Positions 33,279 through 45,639 of a stretch of 64,000 nucleotides of DNA are shown here, in pieces. Within the stretch, counting starts at the first letter, position 1, and every line of letters begins with the position of its first letter. A program made the position numbers and the translations under genes. Below the pieces are notes generated by a model. It was not told the origin of the DNA, searched no databases, and saw nothing but the letters and a program-made list of their open reading frames with translations. Origin of the DNA: Macrobrachium rosenbergii (lineage: Eukaryota > Arthropoda > Malacostraca > Decapoda > Palaemonidae); the NCBI RefSeq assembly GCF_040412425.1, contig NC_089744.1:30346001-30410000 (forward strand), read 5' to 3'.

Positions 33279-35118
33279 CTCTTTCGCTGCTTGGCGAGAA
33301 AAGCCTCTCGCTCACAAGAGATGGTGGATAACCTCCAGGCGAGAAAAGACAGGGAGGCCACGGCCTGGTGGTACCGTTCTATGTGTGGCTGATGAAGAAG
33401 GTTGTGCCAGAGGGGAAGCTCTCTCGGAACCTCAGAGAGCAGAGCCAGCAGGTCTGGATACCAAGTGGCCTCTGGACGCTTGGGGGCCACCAGGATCATT
33501 CGAAGGTTCATCGACACTAGAACTCGACTGAGAACTGGGCAAAGGAGACACTTCGAGGTTGTCCCACGAGTGTTGGAAGGCGTCTTCTGCAGCTGCCCAC
33601 GGGTCCAGTACAACGGAGAAGAAGGTTGGGATCTTCCTGTTGTACCAGGTGGTGAACAGGTCCACTACTGGATGCCCCACAGGTCGAAGAGCCTGTCCGC
33701 TACACTCTGGTGAAGGGACCACTCAGACCCCACTACCTGATCCTGACGGCTGAGCATGTACACCAGGACGTTCCTCTTGCCTGGAATGTATCTGGCTGAC
33801 AGCTCCACAGAGTGGGTAACTGCCCACTGGTGCACCTGCAACATCAACGCGTGGAGAGCAAGGGAGACAAGACCCCCTTGCTTGTTGACGTATGCCACTA
33901 TGGTCGTGTTGTCGCTCATCAACACCACAGAGCGTCCCATCAAACGGTCCTGGAAGCACTGAAGACCTAAGAACGCTGCTTTCATCTCCAGGACATTGAT
34001 GTGAAGGTGTCTGTCGTGCTGGTCCCACACACCTGAAGTCAGCAACTCCTCAGGTGTGCACCCTAGCCCTCCCTCGATGCATCTGAGAAGAGAAGCATGT
34101 CCGGAGGGTGAGAGGACAGAGGTGTCCCTATGCAGAGGTTCCTGTCGTCCATCCACCAGGCGAGATCATCTCTCACCTCCTGAGAGATGGGAACGAGAAT
34201 CGACTGAGGCTCCTGAGACTGATCCCAGAAGTCCCTCAGTCTCCACTGGAGAGACCAAAGGTGGAGTCGACCGTGTGGAATGAGCTTCTCCAAGAATGAT
34301 AGGTGGCTGATCACGACTTGCCACTGTTGAGCTGGCTGGTCCTGTTTTGGCAGGAACTGCCTCGCCACCTTCCTGAACGTGCTGATCCAAGCCTGAGAAG
34401 GAAAGACTCTGCTTGCTGCCGTGTCGATCAGCATGCCCAGATACTGAGTCCTCTGTTTGGGGGTGAGATCTGACCTCCGGAAGTTGATGACGACACCTAG
34501 TTCATGGCACAACTAGAGGAGGCAATCTCTGTCCTGCAGCAACTGCAAGTGGGAGCTTGCCAGGATCAACCAATTGTCGAGATACCTCAGCAGACGTATC
34601 CCGCGCGAATGGGCCCAAACTGAAATGAGGGTGAACACTCTCGTGAACACCTGCGGAGTGGTCGACAGTCTGAAACACAGAACCTTGAATTGGTAGACCA
34701 CTCTGTTGAGGAAAAAGCGAAGGTACCGACGAGACGATGGATGGACCGGCACTTGGAAGTACGCATCCATCAAATCGACCGTCGACATGAAGTTGTCCTC
34801 CCTGATGGCCGACAGTACTGTTCGCACCGTCTCCATCTTGAACCATGTCTGGCGAATGAAACAATTCAGGGGAGAGAGGTCGATCACTGGCCTCCACCCG
34901 CCGGAAGCTTTCTCCACGAGAAAGATCCTGCTGTAGAAGCACGGGGACCGATCCTCAACGACTTCGATGGTTCCCTTGCCCAACATAGTTTCAACCTCCT
35001 GAAGAAGGGCCTGTCTCTTCTGGGGTTCTTGGAGATAAGATGGGAACTGGACCGGAGTGTCAGTGAGGGGAGGCGGTGACTCGAAGGGTAGAGAATATCC
35101 CTCCTGGAGGACATCCAC
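33245..35118 (-). pseudogene. RT-RNase H polyprotein of DIRS-like element B
   Basis: From MDVLQEGYSLPFESPPPL the frame runs through RT (LVEKASGGWRPVIDLSPLN, DLMDAYFQVPVHP) to RYLDNWLILASS, where the usual YLDD box reads YLDN. One in-frame TAG occurs at 34515-34513. RT then continues (CHELGVVINFRRSDL, QYLGMLID) into RNase H (LLFSDASREG, shift, LGCTPEELL, INVLEMKAAFLGL, MSDNTTIVAYVNKQGG, ARYIPGKRNVLVYMLSR). In the last box the usual Asp before LSR is lost (VYML for ADAL). A further domain seen in DIRS polyproteins after RNase H (VDLFTTWYNRKIPTFFS, then VAPKRPEATWYPDLL) occupies about 33700-33400 in two frames. Confidence 0.85.
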
Positions 35119-35242
35119 TGCCCAGGTCTCTGCGCCGTATCACTGTCACGTTGCCAATGGCTTGATAGGCACCCCACCACCGGCGGCAGCATCTGAGGGG
35201 GCTTGCCATCCCTAGTGAGCTCCTCCCCTCTTCTTCTTCACC

Positions 35243-38200
35243 TTACCTTTCCTCTTGGGGGGGGACAGGTTGGTGAAAGGGCCCTTGCGGTTCCTTCCGC
35301 GGAGGCGAAGAAGCAGAGGTCTGGACTTTACCCCGAGCGCCTGTCGAAGCACCAGACTTCTTCGGGGCTGGGGTGCTAGCCTGGTTCACAGACCTGGCCG
35401 CAGGACAAGAAGGCTGTGCAACACCTTTCATCACTGCCTGGTGGACAAGACGGTCGCGTTCGTCGGCCTTCCTCTTGTCCACCTCAGCATCCACCTCTCC
35501 CCTGGGGAAGAGGGAGGTGGAGTCCAGAATGGGTCCATTGCGCAGAGAGAATGCAGCTTCGGCACCCACTGATCTGTAGACCGGGATAACACTGCATCCC
35601 TTCTCTTCAGTACCAAGTTTGCCCAGAGGTTTGCCGTCTGGTGGGTTATAGAGGAAATAGCCTTACCCCCAGACTGGTAAAGACTCCTGAAGGTTGGGTC
35701 TTCACTCTGAGCACCAGACGAAGACGCGATTCTCGACAACATGAAGGCCCAGTTGTCGAGCCAGGAGATCGCTTGGAGGGCAGACAGAGCCATACCCTCC
35801 AAAGCGTTCAGCTCACCGGCTCCACAACCTTCTGCTGCAGTGCTCCTTCCGATGGCACGTAGTATCTCTTCTGCCTCAGGAGAGGGGGAGGTAACAGATT
35901 GGTAGAGTGAGTCGAGCAAAGCAAAGACGATGGCCCAGAGACCAAGTCGTTCACCTGCTTGAGGACACTGTCCGCCAAGGAAGACCACGATAGGCCAAGG
36001 GAGGGTTTGGGCTCCCTCTTAGAAGCATAGAACTCCTCCAACCTGGACGACCGTTCTTCCAATGGAGTTGGAAGTGGTTCCTCCAGACCTTTGTGCTGAC
36101 GGATCAGCGCAACGACCTCGACAAAAGCCCTCTGCATTTCCGGAGTGTCCGGATCTCTCAGAAGAGGACCTTCTGAGAGGTAGTCATCTGGAAAGGCCCC
36201 ACCCTTGGGAAAGCCCGAGACAGACCCTGTCTCTCTGCCCCGTACAACTGAGGCGTACGGCCTCTCGCTTGCTTGGAGCGAGGAAGGACCGGACGCGCCT
36301 GTTGTTGATTGCCCAAGGGCCTCAGCCCCAGCAATCCTACTGACCCCCTGTTTCCTCCCGGAGAATCCCAAGGAAGTTGAGGGGGTGGGAGAGGCAGAGC
36401 GAACACTACTGTGGCATCCGCTGGTATAACCAGTGAAGGCAACAGACCCCTCACACTCTCCAACCCCCAGTGGAGGATCGTGAGAGGGCCTAGATGGACT
36501 TACTCGTCTGGGCGAGCAATCGTCATGACGATCAGAGGACGGTCTCCTCACAGCCGATCCACACTCCGACGCTAGATGGGCCTCTACACTGGGACGTGCA
36601 GAGGAGACCAACACGGAGGCATGGACTGCCGATTGGAGGCTGTTGTCCTTATCGTCCGGGCGTGTTCTAGCCTTCTTTGGCGTCGAAGCGGACGAAGAAG
36701 GATGCGGGGACCCCTTCATGGTTCCTCCCGATGTCTTCGGAGTCGAGACGTCCTTGGGCACCTTCCCCGCTGATCCTTTGTCCGATTTGGGCAAGGATGA
36801 CAGGTTGGGTGGAGGAGAAGCCCGAAGGCTCTTCCCCTTCTCCCGTTCCATGCTCGAGCTCGCTACGGAAGTTGAGACTGCGTGGTCTCCCATAGGAGAC
36901 CGTGCTTTTGGTGATGCTCGCTTAGGAGGCGCCGAAACGGAACCAGTCCGGGAGGACGAAGCTCCTGAACTGTCTGAGGAGGGTACTGAGGTACCCTTCC
37001 CAGTGAGAGACCCAGCAGCCTTTCACCGAGGAGAGGACTGCACCCCCTTAGAAGAGTGAGTCTTCTTAGGGGGAGAAGGGACCACCCTCCCCTTCCTAGC
37101 CAAATTGGACTTAGAAGAGGGAGGGGAAGAGGTAGACAAAGACGAAGATGAGGATGACGACGGCGACGACGAAGAGGAAGACGAAGATGGGGATGGTTGA
37201 TGGGGATGGTTGACGAGCTCGCTTCTTCTTCTTCTTCTTCTTCATCTTCTTCTTTTTCTTCTTCTTCTCGAGCAATGACAAGACCGCATCCCCCAGCTTA
37301 CCGAAGACAGACCAGGGGTCGATGGGAACTGGGGCAGGACAGCAAATGGGGCAAGAGTCCGAGGGGACTCATGCTGTGGGCGTACGCTGGCAGGAACATT
37401 TGGAGACAGGAAATGTTGTGCGGTCCGGCGTAGGCACGGGTAACGGTGGAAGCGAGGCAGGAGGCGTGAAAGCGTAGCCAGGAGGCGGTGGAGTGACCAA
37501 GCAGACCGGACCGGCAAGCATCGACACTGAGATGGCAGGAGTAGGAACTGCACCATGGGCATGGTGTATTCCCACTGAGGTCACCACACTCCTCGACAGC
37601 ACAGCAGTGACGGTGGTGGTTGTGAGAGTGTCAACCGTGTAGGTAGTGGGGGAAGGAGTAGTACTCCTGCCTGCGCAGCAGAGTTGATATGCTCAAGGAG
37701 CGAAGGAAGATCAGGGTTGCCAACCATCCCAAGCGACTCCCACGCCTGACTCAAACCCGGCACAGAAACCAACCCTGTGGAAGACAAAGGCTGGTAGGTG
37801 GCCCCCCCTAACTCCAGGATCAGGGATTCTGGGTGGGGGGGGGGAATTGAGAGGAGTGTAGGCTAGGTCCACCGATCTCACCTCCTCTGTGACTGCAGAT
37901 GCAGACACAGGGGACAGGGAGATAGATTCAGTTCTGTTAAGGGGCAGTAAGGGAAGGCCTTTGGGACTCAGATATGATTGAGAAGGATTACCAACTATCG
38001 GAGTCGAGGGAGCCGAAGACAGCCCCTCCGACGCCTTAATCTCCTTACATCTGTATCTGGGCCTCCAAGAGTACCTATCCCACTGCTCGGGGGACCAAAA
38101 CCTACACTCATCGCAGGGATTATCAACAGTACAATCAGGGGGTCCTTGCTCCCTTTCCTACATTTTAAACAAAGGGAGTGGGGGTCAGAATCCGCACTAC

Positions 38201-38286
38201 AGCGGAAAGCGCCACATTTTGTCTTTACCAGAACAAATCCGGCACACAGGTTTATCCAAATCATGGGTTTGTAACAGATCGTCCAT
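35243..38286 (-). pseudogene. Gag-like ORF1 of DIRS-like element B
   Basis: ATG at 38286 gives MDDLLQTHDLDKPVCRIC. A frameshift follows and the zinc-binding region continues as DPHSLCLKCRKGS and then, in another frame, NPCDECRFWSPEQWDRYSW, matching the gag cysteine pattern of element C1. A low-complexity middle (poly-Ser/acidic, with a CTT tract near 37224-37270) is followed by a 361-codon Ser/Pro-rich frame (36893-35808) and a further frame to about 35431 and 35243. It is probably the structural protein of the element; identity is inferred from position and the cysteine motif. Confidence 0.65.
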
Positions 38287-38429
38287 AATTACAGACACAC
38301 ATAGTTATACTGAAGTAACAAGCCAAAATGAAAAACAGGAACAAACACACCATGAAAAGATTGAAGCTTTAGCATCCAGGAAGGTCCGAGCAGAGAGCAG
38401 GGAAACACATCCACATCAGACGAGGCCGG

Positions 38430-38616
38430 AAAGTAAAGTGGATGCGCGAAGCCAGGTGGTTGGTACCAAGGGTTTCCCACTGTTACCAGCCAACTTCCCG
38501 GCTGGTAGTAATACCAACACATGCCTTGTTAAGCCTTTAGCGGCCAGTTCAGCTTCGCCGAAAGTATTCCCCATATAAGTAAAGGACCAAGGGTTTGTAT
38601 TTGTGTAGGAACAAAT
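38430..38616 (-). repeat. Left inverted terminal repeat of DIRS-like element B
   Basis: Read on the minus strand from 38616 it starts TTGTTCCTACACAAATACAA and contains CGAAGCTGAACTGGCCGCTA. The inverted counterpart lies at 26273-26379 plus 31492-31599. The copies differ at roughly one base in twelve by eye. Confidence 0.8.
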
Positions 38617-39101
38617 TAGTATTTCTTTGGTAAAATAACTGCAAGTTATGTCATATCAGTGTTAATGATTACATTATCACAGAATGGAATCGCTGCTGGA
38701 AGTTAATGACTTGAGTAAGTTTTGTGGTTAAACTAAAGTAGCATGTATAGCAAATTATGAGGAAAAGGTATTCCATGAATTTATATCTCATGACTTAATG
38801 TTACTGTAAAGACATCAGACGTCTTCCTTTCCCATCAATCACGATCATGTATTTCATCTATCAACACAGTGAGAATCTCATGTATATATTTGTATATGTA
38901 GAATTTCCTGGCCTTTTCACCAATATATATTTTATCACTGTACATACATTATGTCTCTTATTATTGCTATTTGAGTGACTGTTAAAAAACACAAACTGCT
39001 CTCACTCAGCATACGGTCACGGCAATCAAAGGTTGGGCGGGCACTTTGACTTCACAACTAGTGACCGGAGGAGCGACGGTAAACACAGCAGTTTTGGCTT
39101 C

Positions 39102-39387
39102 GCCATTAACAGACTTACTACAGCTGCTTTACCTTCAGAGAGCCCTTAACGGAACCATACAGCGACAAAGTCTAGGCCTCTGAAAGCTTCTTCCTCGGAA
39201 AACACCCATGCCACTAATGGACTAATTACGGTGTACCTCATTCAGGTATGTTCTGGCGTTCTCGAACGGTTTGGCACTGCCATTTACGATTCATGTCGAC
39301 CGTATTCAGAAGTTATTAACGGGACCACACGGTATATAGTTTTGACTTCTGACGAGCCCCAAACACAATTAACAGACTAAATATGGC
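39102..39387 (+). repeat. Reiterated leader motif, five copies (gypsy copy 3)
   Basis: Variants at 39102 (CCATTAACAGACTTACTACA), 39143 (CCCTTAACGGAACCATACAG), 39211 (CCACTAATGGACTAATTACG), 39313 (TTATTAACGGGACCACACGG) and 39366 (CAATTAACAGACTAAATATG). All precede the gag ATG at 39406. Confidence 0.8.
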
Positions 39388-39405
39388 ATTTTGGTGTGAG
39401 GCTAA

Positions 39406-40175
39406 ATGTCAGACACTGAGTTAGAAAGTCGTTCCGGGGACGCACAGATCCTCTGCATCCCCCTCTCACCTTCGAAGACAGCAATAAGCCAGGCGATAAA
39501 ACTCCCACAGTTCTCGCGGCAAAATACTGCATCCTGGTACCTGTGGGCAGATGTCCATTTCCGGGTAGCAAAAATCACGGACGAGGAAACCAAAACAGAC
39601 ATCACCATGACAATGCTGCCGGAGTAGGTCTTCAACAAAATCACCCCATGGTTGGACTCGCAGCCAGGCAAAGTCAAGTACAGAGACCTGCGAGAGAAAC
39701 TCATTGACACATACTCCACCCCTGTCCCAGAGAGAGCACAAAGCGCCCTCGACCTGATGACCCAGCCCCTGGAGAACACATCACCCAGGGTCGCCTGGGA
39801 CGAACTACGAGGTCTCCTGATGCTGCCAGGCACCGACTCAGATGGACAGAGGAGGGAGATCAGCTTGTCATGGGAAATATTCCTGCGACGCCTTCCGCAG
39901 GGCACAAATCATGGATGCAGACGCCCTCTCAGTGGACGAATTGGTGAACATCGCACACACACTCCACAAGGCCACCAGACCTCCAAACACACCACAACAC
40001 CTGCAGCCTGCTAGCAGAAGCTGAAGTGGGGGACACGATCATGGTATACAGGAAGAAGGCACCGCTGCAGCAGCAGAAGACAAGGACAAGTCCAGCCTGG
40101 TGTTACTTCCATGGGAGGTTCAGAAGCGACGCCAGAAATTGTAGAGCCCCCTGTTCTTTCACAAAAAACTAGAAA
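39406..40175 (+). pseudogene. Gypsy copy 3 gag, frameshifted
   Basis: MSDTELESRSGDAQ opens a 73-codon frame with KLPQFSRQNTASWYLWADVH and FRVAKITDEE, then a stop. The capsid continues with KYRDLREKLIDTYS and SALDLMTQPLEN in a second frame. The CHCC knuckle WCYFHGRF...CRAPCSF is intact at about 40098-40160. A stop after SFTKN separates it from the protease. Confidence 0.8.
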
Positions 40176-40195
40176 GGTGGCCACCCATAACAGCA

Positions 40196-40516
40196 GTGGC
40201 TGCAAACCTTAAGGAACCCCAGCCAGTAGGATTCTTCATCCACGACGCCATGTCAAGACGACGGATGCTGGTAGACACTGGGGCTATGCAGGCAGTATTT
40301 CTGCCGTCGAGGGAGGACCACGACCGCACGTCCGGCGCCGCAGCCACACTAGTGGCCGCAAATGGAAGCCCCATCTGCTGCTACGGAACTCAGACCTGCA
40401 GAATATCCATCCTGGGCCATAAATATGGATGGCCCTTCATCATCGCGGATGTCAAGTTTCCTTTACTGGTCACCGATTTCCTCGCACATCACAGACTGCT
40501 AATAGACGTTGGCTGA
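40196..40516 (+). CDS. Gypsy copy 3 aspartic protease region
   Basis: 106 open codons with the active-site loop MLVDTGA at about 40265-40285, then VFLPSREDHDRT and FPLLVTDFLAHHRLLIDV, the C-terminal part of retrotransposon proteases. A stop at 40516 separates it from RT. Confidence 0.8.
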   Translation: MAANLKEPQPVGFFIHDAMSRRRMLVDTGAMQAVFLPSREDHDRTSGAAATLVAANGSPICCYGTQTCRISILGHKYGWPFIIADVKFPLLVTDFLAHHRLLIDVG

Positions 40517-40774
40517 AAACACCTGCTGGGTACCAGAACCTGCCGCTCCCGACCGCTCTCCACCAGACCGGGAATGCCCACCATATGCTCCATCTCATCA
40601 AACAAATACAATGCCCTCCTCCACGAATTACCAGATGTCTTCAAGCCAGAACTGTGTCAGGTGCCAGGAACCCAGGCCAAGCACGGCATCCATCACCACA
40701 TCATCACCACAGGCCCGCCAACACATGCCAAGTTCCGTCACCTGCCACCCAAGAAACTCCAAGATGCTAAATGA

Positions 40775-41458
40775 GTGTTCACCAAGATGGAAAGGATGGG
40801 TATCTGCAGAAAGGATTCGAGCCCATGGGCGTCCCCCCTTCACATGGTAAAGAAACCAGACGGTTCCTGGAGGCCCTGTGGGGACTATCGTTGGCTGAAC
40901 CTAATGACAACACCGGACCACTATCCCCTGCCAAACATGCAGGACCTAACAAGTGCCCTGCACGGGGCCAAGATATTCATAAAAATGGATTTGCTCAAGT
41001 ACTATTTTCAGGTACCAGTACATCCCGATGACGTACCAAAGACAGCCATCATCACGCTGTTCAGGACATATATCTTCTCCTGCTCCACCTTCGGCCTCAG
41101 GAATGCCGGGGCCACATTCCAACACCTTATGGACAGCATCTTGGGGGACCTACCTTTCTGCGTCTGCTACGTAGATGACATCCTGATCTTCTCCAGGTCC
41201 CTGGAGGAGCATCTGGGTCACGTCTGGGCTGTGCTGAAACACCGTCAGGAGAACGGTTTGGTAGTCAGATTTGACAAATGTACCTTCGGAGTGGAGAAGG
41301 TAGACTTCCTGGGACATGAGGTCTCTCTGGCAGGTGTCTGCTCCATGGCCTCCAAGGTGAATGCAGTGAAGGAGTTTCCAACACCAAGAACCATCAAGTC
41401 CCTGAAGGAGTTCCTCAGCATGGTCAACTACTACCGACGCTTCGTGCCGGGCATCTGA
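40775..41458 (+). CDS. Gypsy copy 3 reverse transcriptase
   Basis: 227 codons holding PLHMVKKPDGSWRPCGDYRW, MDLLKYYFQVPVHP, FGLRNAGATFQHLMDS, YVDDILIFSRS (from 41168), FLGHEVS and NYYRRFVPGI. It stops at GGCATCTGA because about 25 codons of the thumb linker are deleted, and the following KGKPKALTWE is in another frame. Confidence 0.88.
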   Translation: MFTKMERMGICRKDSSPWASPLHMVKKPDGSWRPCGDYRWLNLMTTPDHYPLPNMQDLTSALHGAKIFIKMDLLKYYFQVPVHPDDVPKTAIITLFRTYIFSCSTFGLRNAGATFQHLMDSILGDLPFCVCYVDDILIFSRSLEEHLGHVWAVLKHRQENGLVVRFDKCTFGVEKVDFLGHEVSLAGVCSMASKVNAVKEFPTPRTIKSLKEFLSMVNYYRRFVPGI

Positions 41459-42265
41459 AGGGGAAGCCGAAAGCACTGACTTGGGAAGCCCCGCAGCAAA
41501 AGGCGTTCGAACAGACGAAGGCAGCCCTCGCCAAAGCCACCACCTTAACATACCAAGACCCTACCGCCCCCCCTGAGACTTACCACTGACGCCAGCAACG
41601 TCGCCTGCAGAGCCGTGCTGGAGCAGATGGTAGACGGTTCCCCCTGCCCGCTTGCCTTTTTTAGCCTCAAGTTAAAGCTGCTGGAGACCTGCTACAGCGC
41701 ATTCGACAGGGAAGTGCTGGAAATCTACCAAGCCATGTGGCACTTCAAGTACCTCTTGGACGGCAGCCCTTTCACCATCCTGACAGACCACAAGCTGTTG
41801 GTACATGTGTTCATGAGGGCGGGAGATGCATGGTCAGCAAGACAGCAACGGCACCTGGCTGCTATCTCCGAATTCAGCTGCACCATCAGTTACGTCCCCA
41901 GCAAGAAGAACCCAGTGGCCGATACCCTATCACGAATTAAAGTAAATTCAGTCCACCTGGGTATAGACTACATAGACCTGGCGAAGGAACAGGCCGCAGA
42001 CCCGGAAACGGCAGCTTACTGCACGGCACTTACTGCGTTGAGGTGGGAAAACATGCCAGTGGGTGGACCCGGATCAACACTTCTCTGTGACACCAGCACA
42101 GGCCACCCGTGCCCCCTGACACCCATGTCACGAAAAAAGCGGACGTTCGACATCATCCACTGGCAGAATCTCATGTATATATTTGTATGTAGAATTTCCT
42201 GGCCTTTTTCCCAATATATATTTTATCACTGTATGTACATTATGTCTCTCATTATTGCTATTTGA
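41459..42265 (+). pseudogene. Gypsy copy 3 RNase H joined to an LTR
   Basis: After a frameshift near 41580 the RNase H part reads VLEQMVDGSPCPLAFFS, YSAFDREVLEIYQAM and LTDHKLLVHVF, then KNPVADTLSRIKVNSVHLG and the start of the integrase (LLCDTSTGHP...KRTFDIIH). The frame then enters LTR sequence (WQNLMYIFV) and ends at 42265, a junction made by deletion of the integrase. Confidence 0.85.
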
Positions 42266-42418
42266 TTGACTGTTAACAGACACAAATTGCTCTCACTTAG
42301 CGTACGGGTCATGGCAATCGAAGGTCAGGCACTTCGTTTCCGTCAGCACGCTGCTATGTACACCTGTGCCCAGGTAAATAAATTAGTCAGTACCCAGTTC
42401 TGTCTCTTTGACCTCACA

Positions 42419-42862
<444 letters not shown>

Positions 42863-43774
42863 CATGGCAGACTTGCTGAGTGAAGTATACCCAGATTTCC
42901 TTGAAAGAGTCATTTCCCTCATTTCCCACTAACTCCCAAAACTGAAATCGACTGGCGTTGCAACTATGTTGGTCATTTCTGCACTTTTGAGGATTTGGAA
43001 GAATTTTGTGGGAATAAAGACGAGGAGGATGCATTATATCACATGACTTTGGCTAATGTACCTTTACAAAAAAAATCAGAGTAAAATTAAAAATGTAAGA
43101 TATATAGGCCTAACTGGTTCTTCATCATTTAGAAAGGCTGAGGACCATGAACATGCTTACATTAGCATTTTTAACATTATACAGTGGATGCCATGAATTG
43201 TCATGAAATACTTTCAGAAATTAATTAACATTTTGATAACGAATCTTGATTGAGTGAATATCTTGTTTTTGCGAGATTTATATGAGAAAAAAATGCATTT
43301 CAAAACTCTAGCTCCTTATAGTGATATCTGCATGCTTTAGATTAGGAAATCAAACTAATGTTAATTGAGAGAAATAAGAAGTTTAAGTCCAAAAAGCTAA
43401 GGAAACCTAACCAAAGACAATGCAATACTGTAGTAGCTGTCTTATTAACTGCAAAAACCACAGAGAAAGAAAATAGGAGAAGCTATTGCAAATTTCTACG
43501 AAAACCCTTGAATTATATATCTGCCCTTTGACCTCAAGGGGTGCGCTTTCTCTTCATCTTGATCTAATTCCTGCACATCGACTTCATTTGGGGATTTTGT
43601 GTGCCAAAGGTGATAACTTTTTGACACAGGTCAAAAGTTGTGGCCATGGTCAAATCCTCATATGACCTTTACCTCTAAGTATGCAGTGACCTCAGTACAT
43701 GTCTCGCAAACGTTTGCTCGTGAAAACTTGCAGGGGAACCAATTTGCAGTTTGTTAAGTGCAGCCATTTGGGAG

Positions 43775-43813
<39 letters not shown>

Positions 43814-45070
43814 CCTCATTGTTTACCTTTCCTGTGAGCCACTTACAAGTGTTGTGAATCGCTTGTATTTTCAGAATTGCAAAGCTCTCGTTTCTGAAAG
43901 GAAAAATATTGAACGTATCTGTCACTTTGTTATCCTGCCCCGTATACAACCCAGCAAATGTTTTTCTAGCTGTCACAAATTTGCCACATTCACGTAATCC
44001 CTTGTCAGGTATATAACTTGTTGCACTAGATAGCGGTTATATCATACGTTCATTTGTAGTTCTGTACAGCAATTTCAATACTGGGTGTTAAGATAAGAGT
44101 CCCATTTTCACTGTTTCTGAGTTGCACGATACTACTAATCTTTACGGTGAAATTATTTTATAGCTAAAAACATTACTGCAAAGGATCATGTCTTAATTTC
44201 CTACATCTGGTCACTTAATACTAAAAATAAACCACAGAGATAAGTAAAACAGCTGACGTCACGACCACATTATACTGTAAAGTCTAACGTGCGTATGTGT
44301 GCTATGGAGGCATGTTCATTAACAAGCGACAATGATCAAAGGAGTGGCTCAATTATCAGCTGACAGCCTAGACCGTGTGTGCAACGCCAATTTGCGACTG
44401 AGCCTATGAAATAGATTCATCTAGTTGTATAATTCGTTTTTTTTAAGAACAATAACATTTTCCAAAGGGAAATTTTGGTGAAGCGTACAATGGGACACTT
44501 ACCCCAAGTGTCACCTGTCGAAATTGCAGCAGCCGGACACAGGCCCTGGCACTCCTTGGCTATGACGAGACCAATTTATCGCTCGTGGCATAACCGCAAG
44601 TGCTGTCTTTCTTCTGCTTCTGCTTAGTTTTACCCACATTACATCAGGCGTTTCCTGTCTTGCATGACGTAGATGATTGTCCACATAGCCAGCTGGCAGG
44701 ATTGTAAATTTGATTTGCGTGCTCTAAATATTATTACTCCACTTATTGTGTTTTGGAACACCACATTATTTGTATATACATATATTCTAATATTCCTGTT
44801 TATTTCAAATTGTAAATTTATCCACTTACGGACGTTCATTAGTCTTTAAACCTTAAAATCTAACGTCACCTGGTGGGGATATAAAAAATGGCCTATCAGA
44901 ACATTCAATTCGATAAAGTTTTGTTCAAGCACTGGGTTCATCTGCTGAGGGATTGGTTGGCTTGGTCTTTCACGCCATTATGTAAGATTTGTCATATTAA
45001 AAGTAGATAACAGATTAATGTAAGATGCTTATTTCATCTAGGCATAAATTTGTGTGATAGGAACTATCTC
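42863..45070. other. Intergenic, no gene seen
   Basis: No supported exon or repeat apart from a short (GA)n at about 43783-43811. A TATAAAAA at about 44880 has no supporting coding exon. Confidence 0.5.
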
Positions 45071-45074
45071 CTTT

Positions 45075-45150
45075 GGATGGCCAAGTGGTCTAGATGGTAC
45101 GTTACATCTCCAAAATCGAGAATTACAATTTCGACGTTTGCGCTAACGTC
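45075..45150 (+). repeat. tRNA-like relic
   Basis: GGATGGCCAAGTGGTCTAGA resembles the 5' half and A box of a Leu/Ser-type tRNA. About 45 nt on, GAGAATTACAATTTCGAC is a poor match to a B box (GGTTCGAATCC). No cloverleaf can be closed, so it is a tRNA pseudogene or the head of a tRNA-derived SINE. Confidence 0.3.
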
Positions 45151-45639
45151 AATCTGTTATTAAGCGTTTAGGAAGCTATTAAATGATAACATTTCCCTCG
45201 GGAAGTTTGAAGATAATGAAAACCGATGCCGTAATTTTCATCTTTGTAAACTGTGAGACTGCTATACCTTTACACATTGTTATGACGTCATTCTCAAACC
45301 TTCAGAATTGAGGTCGAAAGTGCGGGAGGTTTATGACATTAGGGCGTATTTAGAAATAGAAAATTTGTTTATGGTCCACAAGAAATCTGTAAGGTTTGGC
45401 ATTACCCCTCGTTAGGGGGTCATGAAGCGCATGTAGAATTTAATGCTATGGGATTCACAACTAAAAAAGAGATGTAATAGCTACACAATTCTCCTTTTTG
45501 GCCACTATCTGTAGTTTCATCAAATGAAATTTTTTTAAAGCTACAAAAATGTCTAATGAGATCCGTTTCATACTTTTGAATCTAAATTAATTTTTTTTAT
45601 AAATTCAATGAAACTTGTAAATCGACCTCAATGTGAGAA

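Larger units (their letters stand above)
26273..38616 (-). mobile_element. DIRS1-like retrotransposon B, split by gypsy copy 2
   Basis: Read on the minus strand the order is left inverted terminal repeat (38616 to about 38430), gag-like ORF, RT-RNase H, tyrosine recombinase, internal complementary region (31740-31637), and right terminal repeat (about 31599-31492 plus 26379-26273). Removing the gypsy insertion and one GACT restores a continuous match between the two terminal repeats (CGAAGCTGAACTGG...GCTAAAG...TAACAAG). One half of the internal complementary region pairs with the left end (TTGTTCCTACACAAATACAA), the other half with the right end (ATCGCATTTTTAAAAGTAAA). This is the DIRS arrangement, and such elements are known to be common in decapods. 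No target duplication is seen, as expected for tyrosine-recombinase integration. Stops and frameshifts make this copy defective. Confidence 0.85.
38870..42418 (+). mobile_element. Ty3/gypsy LTR retrotransposon, copy 3 (CsRn1-like), integrase deleted
   Basis: LTR-like ends lie at 38870-39056 and 42163-42418; the 5' copy lacks about 70 bp present in the 3' copy. The primer site has decayed (TAGTGACCGG for TGGTGACCCC). Gag, protease, RT and RNase H are present with frameshifts. Pol is cut within the integrase N-terminus (KRTFDIIH) and runs straight into the 3' LTR, so the catalytic integrase core and polypurine tract are missing. No clear target duplication remains; a CA/TA repeat abuts the 3' end. 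Confidence 0.85.

Noticed and set aside
35255..37059. Plus-strand frames of up to 138 codons over the DIRS gag
   Set aside because: Antisense to the minus-strand gag frame with its Ser/Pro/Arg codon bias; the strand of RT and recombinase settles the direction.
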